A stretch of DNA of 36,344 bases from an uncultured Thermoguttaceae bacterium (GCA_937951625.1 CALFBP010000005.1:1-36344), one strand, 5' to 3'; positions 17,478 through 27,496 are shown, counted from the stretch's first letter. A program made the numbers and translations. Notes: generated by a model from the sequence alone, not told the origin.

Positions 17478-17737
17478 GGCACGAATCATGTACAGGTGAT
17501 GTTCAGAACTAGCCGTCAACCCGCCCGCTGCTGGTTTGCTTGCGTCGCGGTTCACGAGTGAGCGTTTGCCGAGTTTCGCGGAGTTCGTCGTATCCCGTCA
17601 AGATCGTGGTCGCCGCGGGCTTTTGCAAGAGGGGGAGATTTGTCTTGGTGGATTTTCCGCCGCCTCCCCCATTTTTTTAGCTTTGCTTTTGTCCCGAGTC
17701 GTGTCCGTCCGGCCCCGCGGCGATGGATGGTTGGACC

Positions 17738-19219
17738 TTATTTTTCCGGGGGGATGGTCCGTTCGACAGGTTCGCCACTTTCGGCAATTACGCGAAGCGA
17801 AACCGGTCCTGTCTTTCCGGTCACGGCTTGGTGGAAATCTTTCGGGGTTCGCACGGGCGAGCGTTCCACATGGGTGATCAGCGATCCCGGCCGTAAGCCG
17901 GCCTCCCAAGCCGGGCTCTCTTTCTCGACGTCTGTGACGGCGAGGGCTTCACCCAGCGGGAAATTGGCGGTCGCCGAGTAGACTTCCTGAACGGCCGTGG
18001 CGTAATCCACGCGGAGCCCCCTCCAGGGCGGGTCCGCCGTCGTTACGATCCGTCGTCCGCGGACTCGCAACTTGGTCAAGGGCACTTGCAGATCGAGCTG
18101 GCGATCGCCGCGGCGCACGGCGAGCTTGACTGCGGTCTCCAGCGGATACTTGCTGATCTGGCGTACCAACTCGTCCGAATCCCGCACCGGCACGCCATTG
18201 ATCGCCTGGATCACGTCGCCCGACTTCACTCCATGGCGTGCGGCAGGCAACCCGGGAATGGCCCGCTCGACACGAACGCCCGGCGTCGCGCTGCCCAACT
18301 CGCTGCGTCCCAAGCTGCCCAACTGAATTCCCAGGAAGCCATATTCGACCTCGCGACCTTGGCGGAGCGCGTCCAAGGCCCGGCGGAACGTAGCATCGAC
18401 CGGAATGGCGTAGCCAGCCGACGCCTGGAACCCGACAACCGAAGGAATCACGGTGGCCATTCCCACCATCTCTCCTTTCAAATTGATGAGCGGTGATCCG
18501 CTGGTGTCCGTGTTCAGGCGTGCATCGGTCTCGATCAAGGCGCCGAAATGGTGGAGGGTGCTTTTGCCCAGGGGGTCTTGCTCATCAGGGGTTGGAGGGG
18601 CCTTTCGGGCGAGATTGGCCACCACGCCCCAACTGGCGCTGGGCTGCCCCTCTCGGCGAATCGCGTAGGGGTTGCCCAGCACGACCACGAATTCCCCTTT
18701 TTTCAAGGCATCTGCGTCTCCCAACGCGATCGGGATCCACTCGCCTGAGCCCGCCTCGGAGCCATCGATCGGCGCCAGGACGGCCAAGTCGCTCCGCGGA
18801 TCGGCAGCAAGGACCTTGGCTTGGAAGGTGGAGCGGCGGCCGACCGTCACGTAATAGTCGCTCTCTTCGGCCAGCACGTGAGCCACCGTGAGCACGAGCC
18901 CTCCCCGTTCCACGACCACGCCCACAGCGAGATCGTCGGGGATGAAGTCGGGATCGGTAGGTCGGGGAGGCGGAAGAGAAGCCGTCCGGCGGTTGCCAAA
19001 GGGGTCGGGCCGAGGCTCGATGACCGCGCGTTGGCCGGGCCGTTCCCGCTGGACTCGGGCAATTGCGACCACCGACTTCTCGGCTTTCGCAATCGCCTCC
19101 ACGACCGCCTGTTGGATCGTGGCTACCTCGGTCGAGGCCGGCTGGGCCCAGACCCGACTTGCTGCCGAGCCCACAAGCCCCAGCCACACGCAGCCCAAGA
19201 CCAAGAAGCTCCGCAACAT
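17738..19219 (-). CDS. Exported HtrA/DegP-like serine protease with two PDZ domains
   Basis: A 493-residue periplasmic protein with a signal peptide (MLRSFLVLGCVWLGLVGS, cleavage near VWAQ). Trypsin-like domain: His114 in TVAHV, Asp144 in RSDLAVL and Ser240 in NTDTSGSPL make the triad. The active-site loop departs from the usual GNSGG: the Gly two before the Ser is Asp238, and the second Gly after it is Ser242. This may weaken the oxyanion hole. The first PDZ covers about residues 290-375 and the second about 400-490. Such proteins act as periplasmic proteases or chaperones. It is followed 260 bases on by the Trm112-like gene. Confidence 0.9.
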   Translation of the reverse strand: MLRSFLVLGCVWLGLVGSAASRVWAQPASTEVATIQQAVVEAIAKAEKSVVAIARVQRERPGQRAVIEPRPDPFGNRRTASLPPPRPTDPDFIPDDLAVGVVVERGGLVLTVAHVLAEESDYYVTVGRRSTFQAKVLAADPRSDLAVLAPIDGSEAGSGEWIPIALGDADALKKGEFVVVLGNPYAIRREGQPSASWGVVANLARKAPPTPDEQDPLGKSTLHHFGALIETDARLNTDTSGSPLINLKGEMVGMATVIPSVVGFQASAGYAIPVDATFRRALDALRQGREVEYGFLGIQLGSLGRSELGSATPGVRVERAIPGLPAARHGVKSGDVIQAINGVPVRDSDELVRQISKYPLETAVKLAVRRGDRQLDLQVPLTKLRVRGRRIVTTADPPWRGLRVDYATAVQEVYSATANFPLGEALAVTDVEKESPAWEAGLRPGSLITHVERSPVRTPKDFHQAVTGKTGPVSLRVIAESGEPVERTIPPEK

Positions 19220-19329
19220 TCCCGTTCATCCCTCAGCCATCGTAGCCCCGAAGCCTTCCCGGTAGGATAGCACCGGCCAGGACCTCGCTTTTTCTAGACA
19301 CTCAAGCCACGCGAGGCGCAATCCGCGGA

Positions 19330-20397
19330 CTACTCGGCCTCGGACGCGATCGGGACCGCGGAAGCGAGGATTTTTTCTCGCATCTCGGCCACGATTTGCG
19401 GGTTTTCTCGCAGGTACTGCCGCACCTTTTCGCGGCCCTGGCCAAGCTGAATCTCGCCGTATTTCAGCCATGCGCCGACCTTGCTCACCAGCTTATGCTG
19501 GATGGCCAGATCGAGCACGTCGCCCTCGTAGCTGATCCCTCCATCGGCCATCATGTCGAACTCGGCGCTGCGGAAGGGCGGGGCCACCTTATTCTTGACG
19601 ATTTTGCACTTCACCCGCTGACCCACGACCTCCTCACCGTCCTTGATCTGGCCGATGCGGCGCATGTCGATGCGGCAGGAGCTGTAGAATTTCAAGGCGC
19701 GGCCGCCAGGCGTGGTCTCCGGCGAGCCGAACATCACGCCGATCTTTTCGCGGATCTGATTGATGAAAATGACCGCCGTCTTGCTCTTGGCGATCGCTCC
19801 CGTCAGCTTGCGAAGCGACTGGCTCATCAGCCGGGCCTGAAGCCCCACGTGGCTATCGCCGATCTCCCCCTCCAATTCCTTCTGGGGAACCAGCGCGGCG
19901 ACCGAATCGACGACGATCACGTCCACGGCATTCGACTTGATGAGCATTTCCGTGATGTGCATCGCCTCTTCGCCGCTGGAAGGCTGGCTGACCAGCAAGG
20001 TTTCCAATTCCACGCCCAGTTTCTTGGCCCAACTCGGATCCAAGGCGTGTTCCGCGTCGATATAGGCGGCAATCCCGCCCGACCGCTGCGCCTGGGCCAC
20101 CACGTGCAGGGCCAGCGTCGACTTGCCGCTCGATTCCGGACCGAAGATTTCCACAATCCGTCCGCGAGGGATACCTTGACCTCCGAGCGCCAGATCCAGC
20201 GAGAGGCTTCCCGTCGGAATCCCCTCGATCTTGGCGAAGCGTTCGGAGCCCAGGGCCATGATCGCCCCTTCGCCGAACTGCTTTTCGATCTGAGCGACGG
20301 TGTTTTTCAGCGTGGGGTTGGTTTCCAAGGGCGACAGCCTCGCCGGCTGGTCCGCGTCGTCGCCCGATTTCCCTCGCGGCGTGATCTTCTTGACCAT
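19330..20397 (-). CDS. recA: Recombinase RecA
   Basis: DNA-strand-exchange ATPase and SOS co-protease. 355 residues, with Walker [10 protein letters not shown] (86-94), [13 protein letters not shown] (Walker B), the DNA-binding loops L1 ([17 protein letters not shown]) and L2 ([21 protein letters not shown]), and the C-terminal acidic end. It has an N-terminal extension of about 20 residues. GGGAG sits 6 bases before the ATG. A TATACT -10-like box lies inside an AGTATACT palindrome (20526-20533) about 130 bases upstream, but no -35 or known LexA box is convincing. Confidence 0.98.
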   Translation of the reverse strand: MVKKITPRGKSGDDADQPARLSPLETNPTLKNTVAQIEKQFGEGAIMALGSERFAKIEGIPTGSLSLDLALGGQGIPRGRIVEIFGPESSGKSTLALHVVAQAQRSGGIAAYIDAEHALDPSWAKKLGVELETLLVSQPSSGEEAMHITEMLIKSNAVDVIVVDSVAALVPQKELEGEIGDSHVGLQARLMSQSLRKLTGAIAKSKTAVIFINQIREKIGVMFGSPETTPGGRALKFYSSCRIDMRRIGQIKDGEEVVGQRVKCKIVKNKVAPPFRSAEFDMMADGGISYEGDVLDLAIQHKLVSKVGAWLKYGEIQLGQGREKVRQYLRENPQIVAEMREKILASAVPIASEAE

Positions 20398-20878
20398 GGG
20401 ATGCTCCCTTTCTCTTCGACCGACGAGAACCCTCCGTCTCGTGGCATGTCCGCCGTCCGAACCGGCCTGGCCTGCCTGAGGCGCCGGCCGTCGCTTGGCC
20501 TGCCCCAGCCTTCCATGTGAACTTTAGTATACTTTACCCGCCTGCGGTCCTCGCGCCAAGGCCCCTGGCCGCCCCCGGGCGGATTCGGGCGGCGCGAACC
20601 GCGGCCTGCCACCCACGCAACTTCTCGAACATGCCATTTTCCGCACTCGTGACCTTGCTGAAAAGCCCTGAGCCTCGTTGGAGCCGGGCTGCGTGGAGCT
20701 GTTGTCGCTGATCTTCGCCCCCCCCAATCGCCTCCCGATCTCCACACCTTCCGCCCTGTTGTAGCCAGAGCAATAATGGCCCGGAAACGACGCGAGGACG
20801 AAAGACGGTGTCCCGTTGGGCGTCGCAGCGTGTGACTGGTGGCCCCCGTGTGACGTTGCCGGTCGGGTACTGCCCGCT
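20398..20878. other. Divergent intergenic region between recA and priA
   Basis: A 481-base gap that must contain both promoters. The only structured signal I see is the self-complementary AGTATACT at 20526-20533. I tested it by eye for tmRNA, 6S RNA and RNase P RNA hallmarks and found none. Open frames across it are antisense or low in support. Confidence 0.4.
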
Positions 20879-23230
20879 ATGAACCTTTCCCAGCGACAAC
20901 TCTTCGACACCGCCCCCTGGGAGGAGGACGATCGCGCCGACGCTTTGGTGGCGACGGTCGTGTTTGCCGACGGGCCGGAGGGCGAGTACGACTACCTCGT
21001 TCCTGATGCCCTGGCCGGGAAGCTCGAGCCGGGACGGCGGGTTCGCGTCCCTTTGGGGCGAGCCAACCGGAGCGTCGTGGGTTACTGTGCGCGGGTCGAA
21101 CGTAAGTCGTTACCTCAAAAGAGATTGAAGCCAATCCTTGGAGTTTTGGATGCGCACTTCCTGCTGACCCCGCCCCTGTTGCGGATGACGCAGTGGATCG
21201 CCAAGCACTACCTTTGTGGCTGGGGGCAAGTCCTGGAAACCGTTGTCCCTCAAAGCGTTCGATCGCAAGCGGGAACGCGGAAGGCGAATTTTTTGAGCCT
21301 TGCCCCCGGCGTGGCCGAGTCGGCCGCCGAGCTGAAGCTCCCTCAGGCTCAGGCCGCGGTCCTCCAAGCCCTCTTGGCCGCGGGAAGACCTTTGGAAATC
21401 AGGGACCTCGTCAAGGCCGCCAAATGCTCCCCAGCCCCCGTCGCGGCATTGAAGCGCAAAGGGCTGATCGTCGCCGCTGCGGAGCGGGTTTTTACCAAAC
21501 GTGAGCCGGCTCAGGCGGTCGCTCGCCAAGACGATCATTTGCTCAACACCGACCAACAACTGGCTTTAAGTGTCCTCCGGGAGGCGATTTACAGCCGCCA
21601 GCATCAAACGATCCTGATTCACGGGGTGACAGGCAGCGGGAAGACCGAAATATACATTCGGGCGATTCAGGAAGTGGCCTCCTCTGGGCGGCAGGCGATT
21701 GTGTTGGTGCCGGAAATCAGCCTCACCCCCCAAACGGTCGAGCGGTTCCGCGCCCGATTCGACCGTGTGGCCGTGCTCCATAGCCACTTGAGCGACGCCC
21801 AGCGTCACCAGGAATGGCAACGCATCGCCGAAGGCCAGGTAGAGGTCGTCGTGGGCGCCCGAAGCGCGGTCTTTGCCCCGACTCGGCATTTGGGCCTGAT
21901 CGTGCTCGACGAAGAGCACGAGACCACCTTCAAGCAGGAAACAGCCCCCCGTTACCACGCGCGGGACGTGGCCAAGGCCAGGGCCGAGGACGAGGGAATC
22001 CCTCTGGTGCTCGGCTCGGCCACGCCGTCGCTGGAATCGTGGTATCGGGCGCAAACAGGGCAGTATCGGTTGGTGACGATGCCTCGCCGAGTGTTGGGAC
22101 GGCCTTTACCCAGCGTGGCCACGATCGATCTGCGATTGGACGAACACGCCCGAAAATTCCGGAGTGCTATCAGTCGGGCTTTGCATCGCGCGGTGGTCGA
22201 TGCCTTGGGCGAGGGCGGACAAGTGATTTTGCTCTTGAACCGCCGGGGCTACTCCACCCATATTCAATGCCCGGCCTGCGGTCATGTGGTCCGCTGCCCG
22301 AACTGCGAGATCGCCCTCACCCATCATCGCAGCGAGCAAAAGGCCCTCTGCCATTACTGCGATTTTCATTCCCCGCTGCCGACCTCCTGCCCCAACTGTC
22401 GCTTTGGAGGGATTCGCTTCAGCGGCTACGGCACGCAGCGGCTCGAAGCAGAGGTCCAGGCCCGATTTCCGGACTTCGCGGCCCTACGCATGGACACCGA
22501 CAGTATGCAGCGCCGAGGCAGCCATGAAGAGGCCCTGGCGGCGTTTCGTTCCGGTAAAGTGCGGATACTCTTAGGCACCCAGATGATCGCCAAGGGTCTG
22601 GATTTCCCCAACGTCACGCTGGTGGGCGTGATCAATGCTGACACGGTGCTGCACTTTCCCGACTTTCGGGCAGCAGAGCGGACTTTCCAGCTCATCACGC
22701 AAGTGGCGGGCCGCACGGGGCGAGGGGAAAAAGGCGGCCGGGTGCTGGTGCAGACGTTCAATCCCGACCACCCCGCCATCGTCGCCGCCGTCCGCCACGA
22801 TTACGCCGCCTTCGCCCAGAGCGAGCTGCCCAGCCGGCAGATGTTTTCGTACCCGCCGTTTGCCAGCATGGTGCGTCTCGTCGTTCGGGGCCCGCGCGAA
22901 CTGGTCGTCCGACAGTTCGCCGAGCAGTTGGCCGGGCGAATCTCGGCATCGCTCGCGTCGGATGGAGGACAAGGGCTGCCCCAACCATGCCCCGGCGACT
23001 CATGCATTGCCGCCATTTCGGACCCGGGCAACGGGGGTCGGTTGTTCCGAGTGTTGGGGCCTGCCCCGGCGCCTTTTCCTAAGCTTCGCGGAATGTATCG
23101 CTACCAGATTCAGCTCCAAAGCTCGGACGGGGAATGGTTGCGCGAAGCGATTCGTCGGGCAACGGCCGAGCTGCAAACGCCTGAAAACGTTCAATGGATC
23201 GCCGACGTCGATCCGTTGGACATGCTTTGA
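20879..23230 (+). CDS. priA: Primosomal replication-restart helicase PriA
   Basis: 3'-to-5' superfamily-2 helicase that reloads the replisome at collapsed forks. 783 residues from MNLSQRQLFD. The N-terminal fork-binding domain (about 20-120) leads to Walker A GVTGSGKT (249-256) and DEEH (344-347). The eight zinc cysteines are at 464, 467, 473, 476, 491, 494, 504 and 507. The motif V-VI region GTQMIAKGLDF and QVAGRTGRG is intact. The ATG at 20879 lacks a clear Shine-Dalgarno, but longer readings add no family sequence. Confidence 0.97.
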   Translation: MNLSQRQLFDTAPWEEDDRADALVATVVFADGPEGEYDYLVPDALAGKLEPGRRVRVPLGRANRSVVGYCARVERKSLPQKRLKPILGVLDAHFLLTPPLLRMTQWIAKHYLCGWGQVLETVVPQSVRSQAGTRKANFLSLAPGVAESAAELKLPQAQAAVLQALLAAGRPLEIRDLVKAAKCSPAPVAALKRKGLIVAAAERVFTKREPAQAVARQDDHLLNTDQQLALSVLREAIYSRQHQTILIHGVTGSGKTEIYIRAIQEVASSGRQAIVLVPEISLTPQTVERFRARFDRVAVLHSHLSDAQRHQEWQRIAEGQVEVVVGARSAVFAPTRHLGLIVLDEEHETTFKQETAPRYHARDVAKARAEDEGIPLVLGSATPSLESWYRAQTGQYRLVTMPRRVLGRPLPSVATIDLRLDEHARKFRSAISRALHRAVVDALGEGGQVILLLNRRGYSTHIQCPACGHVVRCPNCEIALTHHRSEQKALCHYCDFHSPLPTSCPNCRFGGIRFSGYGTQRLEAEVQARFPDFAALRMDTDSMQRRGSHEEALAAFRSGKVRILLGTQMIAKGLDFPNVTLVGVINADTVLHFPDFRAAERTFQLITQVAGRTGRGEKGGRVLVQTFNPDHPAIVAAVRHDYAAFAQSELPSRQMFSYPPFASMVRLVVRGPRELVVRQFAEQLAGRISASLASDGGQGLPQPCPGDSCIAAISDPGNGGRLFRVLGPAPAPFPKLRGMYRYQIQLQSSDGEWLREAIRRATAELQTPENVQWIADVDPLDML

Positions 23231-23312
23231 TACCGATTGCCCTTCGCGCGACCCCCGCAAATCCCGTAAAATAGCGAAGTTAGGACAATCGTTCCGATTT
23301 CGAGAAAGCAGA

Positions 23313-25103
23313 ATGGCGCATCGCCGACTGTACCGAGTTTTGGGCGAGACCAGCCTGGAGCTGAAGTGCCTGATGCTCTTTGGCGGGCTGTCGCTCTTGG
23401 TCTCGACAGCCAGCTTCATGTCCTATTGGTTCGTGACCGAGCAAGTCGTCAAAAAACAGTATCCCAATACGGCCCGGCTCTTGGTCGATCGGATTATCCA
23501 GAGTAGCCATTTCGCGGCGATGGCCCGGGAGGACAACGAGCGGGATCAAGGTTTTTTGGAAGTCGTGCAATCGTTGGACGAGAAGCTCAAGGGGCTCCAG
23601 TATAGCGTAAGCTTCATTTCCCCCGACCCCGCCATGGTGAAGGAGCAGCCGCGGAACGAGGACGAACGCCAACGGCTGGAGCGGTTCCTCAAGAAAAAAC
23701 CAGAAGAGTTCGGCAAGGACAGGCCGCCGGAAGGCGAGGAAGGGCCGGTCACGGAAAAAAACGAGTACCAGTATTACCTACCCATCCGGGCACAGAAGCA
23801 ATGCCTGGGGACATGCCATCAACCGGGCATTAAAAGCCCCAGCTTGGATCCCGAACCTCCTCCCTTCGGTCGCAGCGCCCCCGGCGAACAGAAATGGCAG
23901 CCGGGCGATTTGATGGCCGTGGCGCGGGTAACGATCCCCTACGGACCCATGCAAGAGGAAGTGAGCTTCTATTGGAACCTCCTTCTCGGCGTGGCGGTGA
24001 TTACTGCCTTTCTGGCGATGATCGCCTTCTATGTGACGATCCGTTATCTCATCGCCCGCCCGCTCAAGCACCTCCGCGACGTGAGCGACGCCATCAGCCA
24101 CGGCAACCTATCGCTCCGCGCGGAGATTCACACGGGCGACGAGTTCGAGGCCCTGGCCGTGGCTTTCAACCGCATGTTGCGCCACCTGATGGCCGTTCAG
24201 GATGAACTACGCCACGTGAACGCCGACCTCGACGCCAAGGTCGACGAGTTGGCGCGGGTCAACATGCAGCTCTACGAAATGAACCGCATCAAGAGCGATT
24301 TTTTGGCCACCATGAGCCACGAGCTCCGCACGCCGCTAAACAGCATTCTCGGTTTCAGCGACGTGCTGGGATCGATCGCCTCGCTGGACGAAAAACAGAA
24401 GCGTTACGTGGCCAACATCCAGAAGTCCGGCCGGATGCTGTTGGAGATGATCAACAACATCCTCGACCTGGCCAAGATCGAAAGCGGCAAGATGGAGATT
24501 CGCCTCGTCGAGTTCCGCATCGAGCACGTGATCAACGCCCAGTGTGATATGGCCCGGCCGCTCACCGAAAAACGCAATATCGACCTGACCACCGAGATCG
24601 AGCCCGACTTGCCGCCCATGTTTCAGGACCAGGCCAGGGTACAACAAATCCTCAACAATCTGCTGTCGAACGCGATCAAGTTCACGCCGGAGGGAGGCCG
24701 GATCCTCGTCACGGCCGAGCGCAACGAACGCGACGAGCTGGTGATGCGGGTCGTGGATACGGGCGTGGGGATCGCCGAGGAGGATCAGCAGTTGATCTTT
24801 GAAAAGTTCCGTCAGGGCCGCACCGCCATGCCCGGCGGCGATGCCATGACCCGCGAATACTCCGGCACCGGACTGGGCCTGTCGATCGTCCGCGAATTGT
24901 GCAAGCTGTTGGGCGGGGACGTGTCGGTGGAGAGCGAGCTAGGCACGGGCAGCACGTTCACCGTGCGGCTCCCCTGGCGTCTGGAGACCCAGCCGCGGTT
25001 GGAATCCCCTCTGGCGGCCAGTCTGCACGAGTTCACTAAGAGCAGGCTGGACCATTCCCACCGCTTGGCCCACGACGAGGTGCCCGCATCCCAGGCTGGC
25101 TAG
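23313..25103 (+). CDS. Membrane sensor histidine kinase with a Tll0287-like heme-binding sensor domain
   Basis: A 596-residue two-component kinase. TM1 is about 20-42 and TM2 about 222-246. The extracytoplasmic domain between them resembles the Tll0287-like (DUF3365) c-heme domain, with YYLPIRAQKQCLGTCH. The site is C164-x3-C168-H169, not the usual CXXCH. HAMP follows (about 244-292), then the HisKA domain with phospho-acceptor His336 (TMSHELRTPLNS). N box ILNNLLSNAIKF, G1 VDTGVGIAEED, F box and G2 GTGLGLSI complete the ATPase. The ATG at 23313 is chosen because the sequence upstream lies within priA in another frame. No response regulator gene is adjacent. Heme binding is inferred. Confidence 0.92.
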   Translation: MAHRRLYRVLGETSLELKCLMLFGGLSLLVSTASFMSYWFVTEQVVKKQYPNTARLLVDRIIQSSHFAAMAREDNERDQGFLEVVQSLDEKLKGLQYSVSFISPDPAMVKEQPRNEDERQRLERFLKKKPEEFGKDRPPEGEEGPVTEKNEYQYYLPIRAQKQCLGTCHQPGIKSPSLDPEPPPFGRSAPGEQKWQPGDLMAVARVTIPYGPMQEEVSFYWNLLLGVAVITAFLAMIAFYVTIRYLIARPLKHLRDVSDAISHGNLSLRAEIHTGDEFEALAVAFNRMLRHLMAVQDELRHVNADLDAKVDELARVNMQLYEMNRIKSDFLATMSHELRTPLNSILGFSDVLGSIASLDEKQKRYVANIQKSGRMLLEMINNILDLAKIESGKMEIRLVEFRIEHVINAQCDMARPLTEKRNIDLTTEIEPDLPPMFQDQARVQQILNNLLSNAIKFTPEGGRILVTAERNERDELVMRVVDTGVGIAEEDQQLIFEKFRQGRTAMPGGDAMTREYSGTGLGLSIVRELCKLLGGDVSVESELGTGSTFTVRLPWRLETQPRLESPLAASLHEFTKSRLDHSHRLAHDEVPASQAG

Positions 25104-25163
25104 ACGTTCACCCAGTTTCGAAACTCGATTGCCGCCTTCCCTTGCTTTCTCGGTACGCTGCCC

Positions 25164-25640
25164 ATGAAACGCGCCACCCCTGATCATCCACCGGAGGTTC
25201 AGCTCTTCACCGACGGGGCTTGCAGCGGCAATCCCGGTCCCGGCGGCTGGGCATTCATCCTCCGCCATCTCCGCTCCGGTAAGGAATTGGAAAGGTCGGG
25301 CGCTGAAGCAAGCACCACCAACAACCGCATGGAATTGATGGGCGTGATCCAGGGCCTGGAAGCCCTTAAGCGGCCGACCGTCGTGGAAATCATCAGCGAC
25401 AGCACCTACGTGCTCAAGGGCATTTCCGAGTGGTTGCCCAAATGGAAGGCCAACGGCTGGCGCCGCCGCGAGCGCGACCGCTGGGCGGAAGTGAAGAACG
25501 AAGACCTTTGGCGCCGACTCGACCAGCTCTTGGCCAAACACCAAGTCCACGTCACCCACATCATGGGCCACGCTGGCCACCCTGAAAACGAACGCTGCGA
25601 TCAACTGGCCGTGGCAGCGTACCGACGGCTGACAGATTAG
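25164..25640 (+). CDS. rnhA: Ribonuclease HI
   Basis: Cytosolic endonuclease that cuts the RNA strand of RNA-DNA hybrids. 158 residues. The catalytic acidic residues are visible: Asp in [10 protein letters not shown], Glu in NRMELMG, Asp in SDSTYV and Asp in NERCDQLA (usually NERAD). [13 protein letters not shown] carries the active-site histidine loop. It is 60 bases after the histidine kinase; the ATG lacks a strong Shine-Dalgarno. Confidence 0.97.
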   Translation: MKRATPDHPPEVQLFTDGACSGNPGPGGWAFILRHLRSGKELERSGAEASTTNNRMELMGVIQGLEALKRPTVVEIISDSTYVLKGISEWLPKWKANGWRRRERDRWAEVKNEDLWRRLDQLLAKHQVHVTHIMGHAGHPENERCDQLAVAAYRRLTD

Positions 25641-26326
25641 GCACGGTCGCAAAAACCGGCCGCTTGGCGACGCGAGACATTTTTTGGTATTTGCTTGCCA
25701 GCCTCAACCATTTATTTCCCCCTCTGTAATCCCCCCCAGCAGCGACGCCTCAGCCCTCGATGCGGGCCTCCCACCGTTTTTTGAGAAGAGGGAAACCGCC
25801 AAAATGATCAGGTGCAGCACACCTTGTGGGTAATATCTATAGCCTATTAGTGGGTAATCCTGTCGCTGGCTAGGCGGTTCCCCTGGAAATTTGAGAATTT
25901 GCTTGTTTTTTTTTCCACGGCAAATACCATCGAGGTTTAGCAGCCTTAAGAGCCACGATATTCGAGAAAGAACCGTTGTTGTCGGCTTTGCTCTTAATAA
26001 AAGGTGTTTTCACCGACGCGCTTGGCCTATTCGAAGTCGGTTTCATCGGGAGCTTTAGTTTCCCTTGAGGGCGTTGTTCGAACTTGAGGCAAATGTGTAA
26101 TTTAAAGACCCTAAGAACTTTTTAAAGAAAAGGGGGTTTACTAAAGAAAGATTTGCGTTACAAATTACGGTAAAAAATGATTGGTCCAGCCACGACCCCC
26201 AGATCGGGTGGTTTTAACATGGCTTCGACATAGTTTGGCGATCAGTCTCGGCACCTCGATGGGTAGCCGGGGAGTTTTGGTTTTCGATTTAGTTTCCCCA
26301 CAACTTTCTTTAAGGGAGACCGATTG
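25641..26326. other. AT-richer, 686-base non-coding stretch upstream of the pilin-like gene
   Basis: It is distinctly richer in A/T runs than the flanks and contains no supported gene. A direct repeat GTGGGTAAT occurs at 25826-25834 and 25850-25858, 24 bases apart. A run of nine T's (25905-25920 region) and two T-runs after rnhA are visible but lack clear stems. A loose inverted repeat GTAATTT (26097-26103) / AAATTAC (26162-26168) flanks a T/A-rich segment. It may hold a long leader or regulatory region. No tRNA, cyclic-di-GMP riboswitch or other named RNA was recognised. Confidence 0.5.
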
Positions 26327-26677
26327 ATGATGCGAGACCTTTGGAGGGACGAAGCGGGGTTCATCATCTCCGCGGAGTTGGTGCTGGTGGCCACAATCGT
26401 GGTCATCGGTATGGTGGTTGGTTTGGCCATCCTGCGCAATCAGGTTGTGCAGGAGCTGGTCGATGTGGCTCAAGCCATCGGTTCAATTAGCCAGAGCTTC
26501 TGCTACAGCGGCATTTCCGCCGTGAAACAGTGGGGCTCGATCGCTTGGACTGATGGAAGCTGCTACACCGACCTGGTAGACTTCTGCCAGACGCCGCAAA
26601 CTCCGGGTTCCCCGCCGGGTGGAATCCAGATTGGCTACGTGGCACAGCAGCCTACCAACGGAGAGCGGAACTTCTAA
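26327..26677 (+). CDS. Small type IV pilin-like (Flp-like) protein
   Basis: A 116-residue protein: MMRDLWRDEAGFIISAELV, then a hydrophobic N-terminal helix (VLVATIVVIGMVVGLAILRNQV). This is the arrangement of class III/Flp pilins, where a prepilin peptidase cuts after the Gly in DEAG. In Flp pilins the conserved Glu is usually +5; here it is +6 (FIISAE). The C-terminus is Ser/Thr/Gly/Pro-rich with three cysteines (FCYS, SCYT, FCQT). GGGAG lies 8 bases before the ATG at 26327; a TTG directly upstream and a second ATG also exist. Similar small genes are common in Pirellulales (from memory). No other pilus genes are nearby. It has its own strong terminator. Confidence 0.82.
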   Translation: MMRDLWRDEAGFIISAELVLVATIVVIGMVVGLAILRNQVVQELVDVAQAIGSISQSFCYSGISAVKQWGSIAWTDGSCYTDLVDFCQTPQTPGSPPGGIQIGYVAQQPTNGERNF

Positions 26678-26700
26678 AACTTTTGAGAGGATTCTCCTGA

Positions 26701-26734
26701 AGCCCCTGGGCAGAAAGCCTAGGGGCTTTTTTTT
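26701..26734 (+). terminator. Strong rho-independent terminator after the pilin-like gene
   Basis: A 10-bp stem AGCCCCTGGG (26701-26710) pairs with CCTAGGGGCT (26718-26727) around the loop CAGAAAG, with one G-U, followed by a T-run (26727-26734). The stop codon is 24 bases upstream. Confidence 0.92.
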
Positions 26735-26821
26735 GCCCAGTATTCGCGGACCGATTTCACCCGATGGCTCCGGAATTCGCGGCTGCGGGCACTCGCAATA
26801 GGCGGTCTTTTCCGCGCGGCA

Positions 26822-27496
26822 CTATTGCTTTGGCTGTTCTTGCCGCGGTTTTTCGGCGGGACTTGTTTTGTCCTTAGGCGGCGTCGCGGAGCGCTTTGGC
26901 GGGGCGGAAGGGGCTGGCTCAAAATCGAGCGAAATCGAGTTGATGCAATACCTCAGTCCGGTGGGCGGCGGACCGTCGTTGAAAACGTGGCCTAGATGCC
27001 CCCCGCACCGGGCGCAGTGGACCTCGATGCGACGCATGTTCAAACTCGTGTCCACCTCGGTGCCGATGTTTTTCGCGTCCAGGGGCTTCCAGAAACTCGG
27101 CCAACCGGTGCCGCTGTCGAATTTGGCTTCGGAAGAAAACAACGGCGCGCCGCAGCCCGCGCAACGATAAAGCCCTGGCTGATGCGTCTTCCAGTACTTT
27201 CCCGTGAATGCCCGTTCCGTCCCTTTTTCGCGAAGCACGTAGTATTGCTGGCGGCTGAGCCGCTGGCGCCACTCGGCCTCGGTCTTCGGCACGTCGCGGA
27301 GCTTCGATGACGAATCGTTGGTTTCGGCCGCGGTTTGGGCCGCATCTTCTTGCACGGGGTCTTTTTCGTGAGTCATGGTCTTCGTTTCCCGAGGGGCGCG
27401 ACCGCCTTTGTCCGCAGCCAAAACCATCGTCCAGCCGCCGACCATGCATGCGCTGAGGCAAATCGCGCTGATGCCAATTGCCACTAGTCGTCTCAT
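26822..27496 (-). CDS. msrB: Exported peptide-methionine (R)-S-oxide reductase MsrB
   Basis: Repairs oxidised methionine outside the cytoplasm. The 224-residue product begins [17 protein letters not shown], which fits either a lipoprotein (Cys17) or a signal peptidase I signal ending near VLAADK. An Asp/Glu/Thr/Ala-rich linker (about 30-70) precedes the MsrB domain (71-192). Zinc cysteines are C112/C115 and C161/C164; the catalytic Cys184 is in LRYCINS. The C-terminal tail (193-224) is Pro/Lys-rich. GAGAGG precedes the ATG. Confidence 0.95.
   Translation of the reverse strand: MRRLVAIGISAICLSACMVGGWTMVLAADKGGRAPRETKTMTHEKDPVQEDAAQTAAETNDSSSKLRDVPKTEAEWRQRLSRQQYYVLREKGTERAFTGKYWKTHQPGLYRCAGCGAPLFSSEAKFDSGTGWPSFWKPLDAKNIGTEVDTSLNMRRIEVHCARCGGHLGHVFNDGPPPTGLRYCINSISLDFEPAPSAPPKRSATPPKDKTSPAEKPRQEQPKQ

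Noticed and set aside
20398-20878. Possible tmRNA, 6S or RNase P RNA between recA and priA
   Set aside because: None of the conserved sequence blocks (for example GAGGAAAGTCC, a T-arm with CCA, or a tag ORF) is present.
22635-23312. Upstream extension of the histidine kinase frame
   Set aside because: It lies inside priA in another frame; the kinase starts at 23313.
25905-25920. T-run as a terminator for rnhA
   Set aside because: No stem lies directly upstream of the T-run; it is too far from the stop codon.
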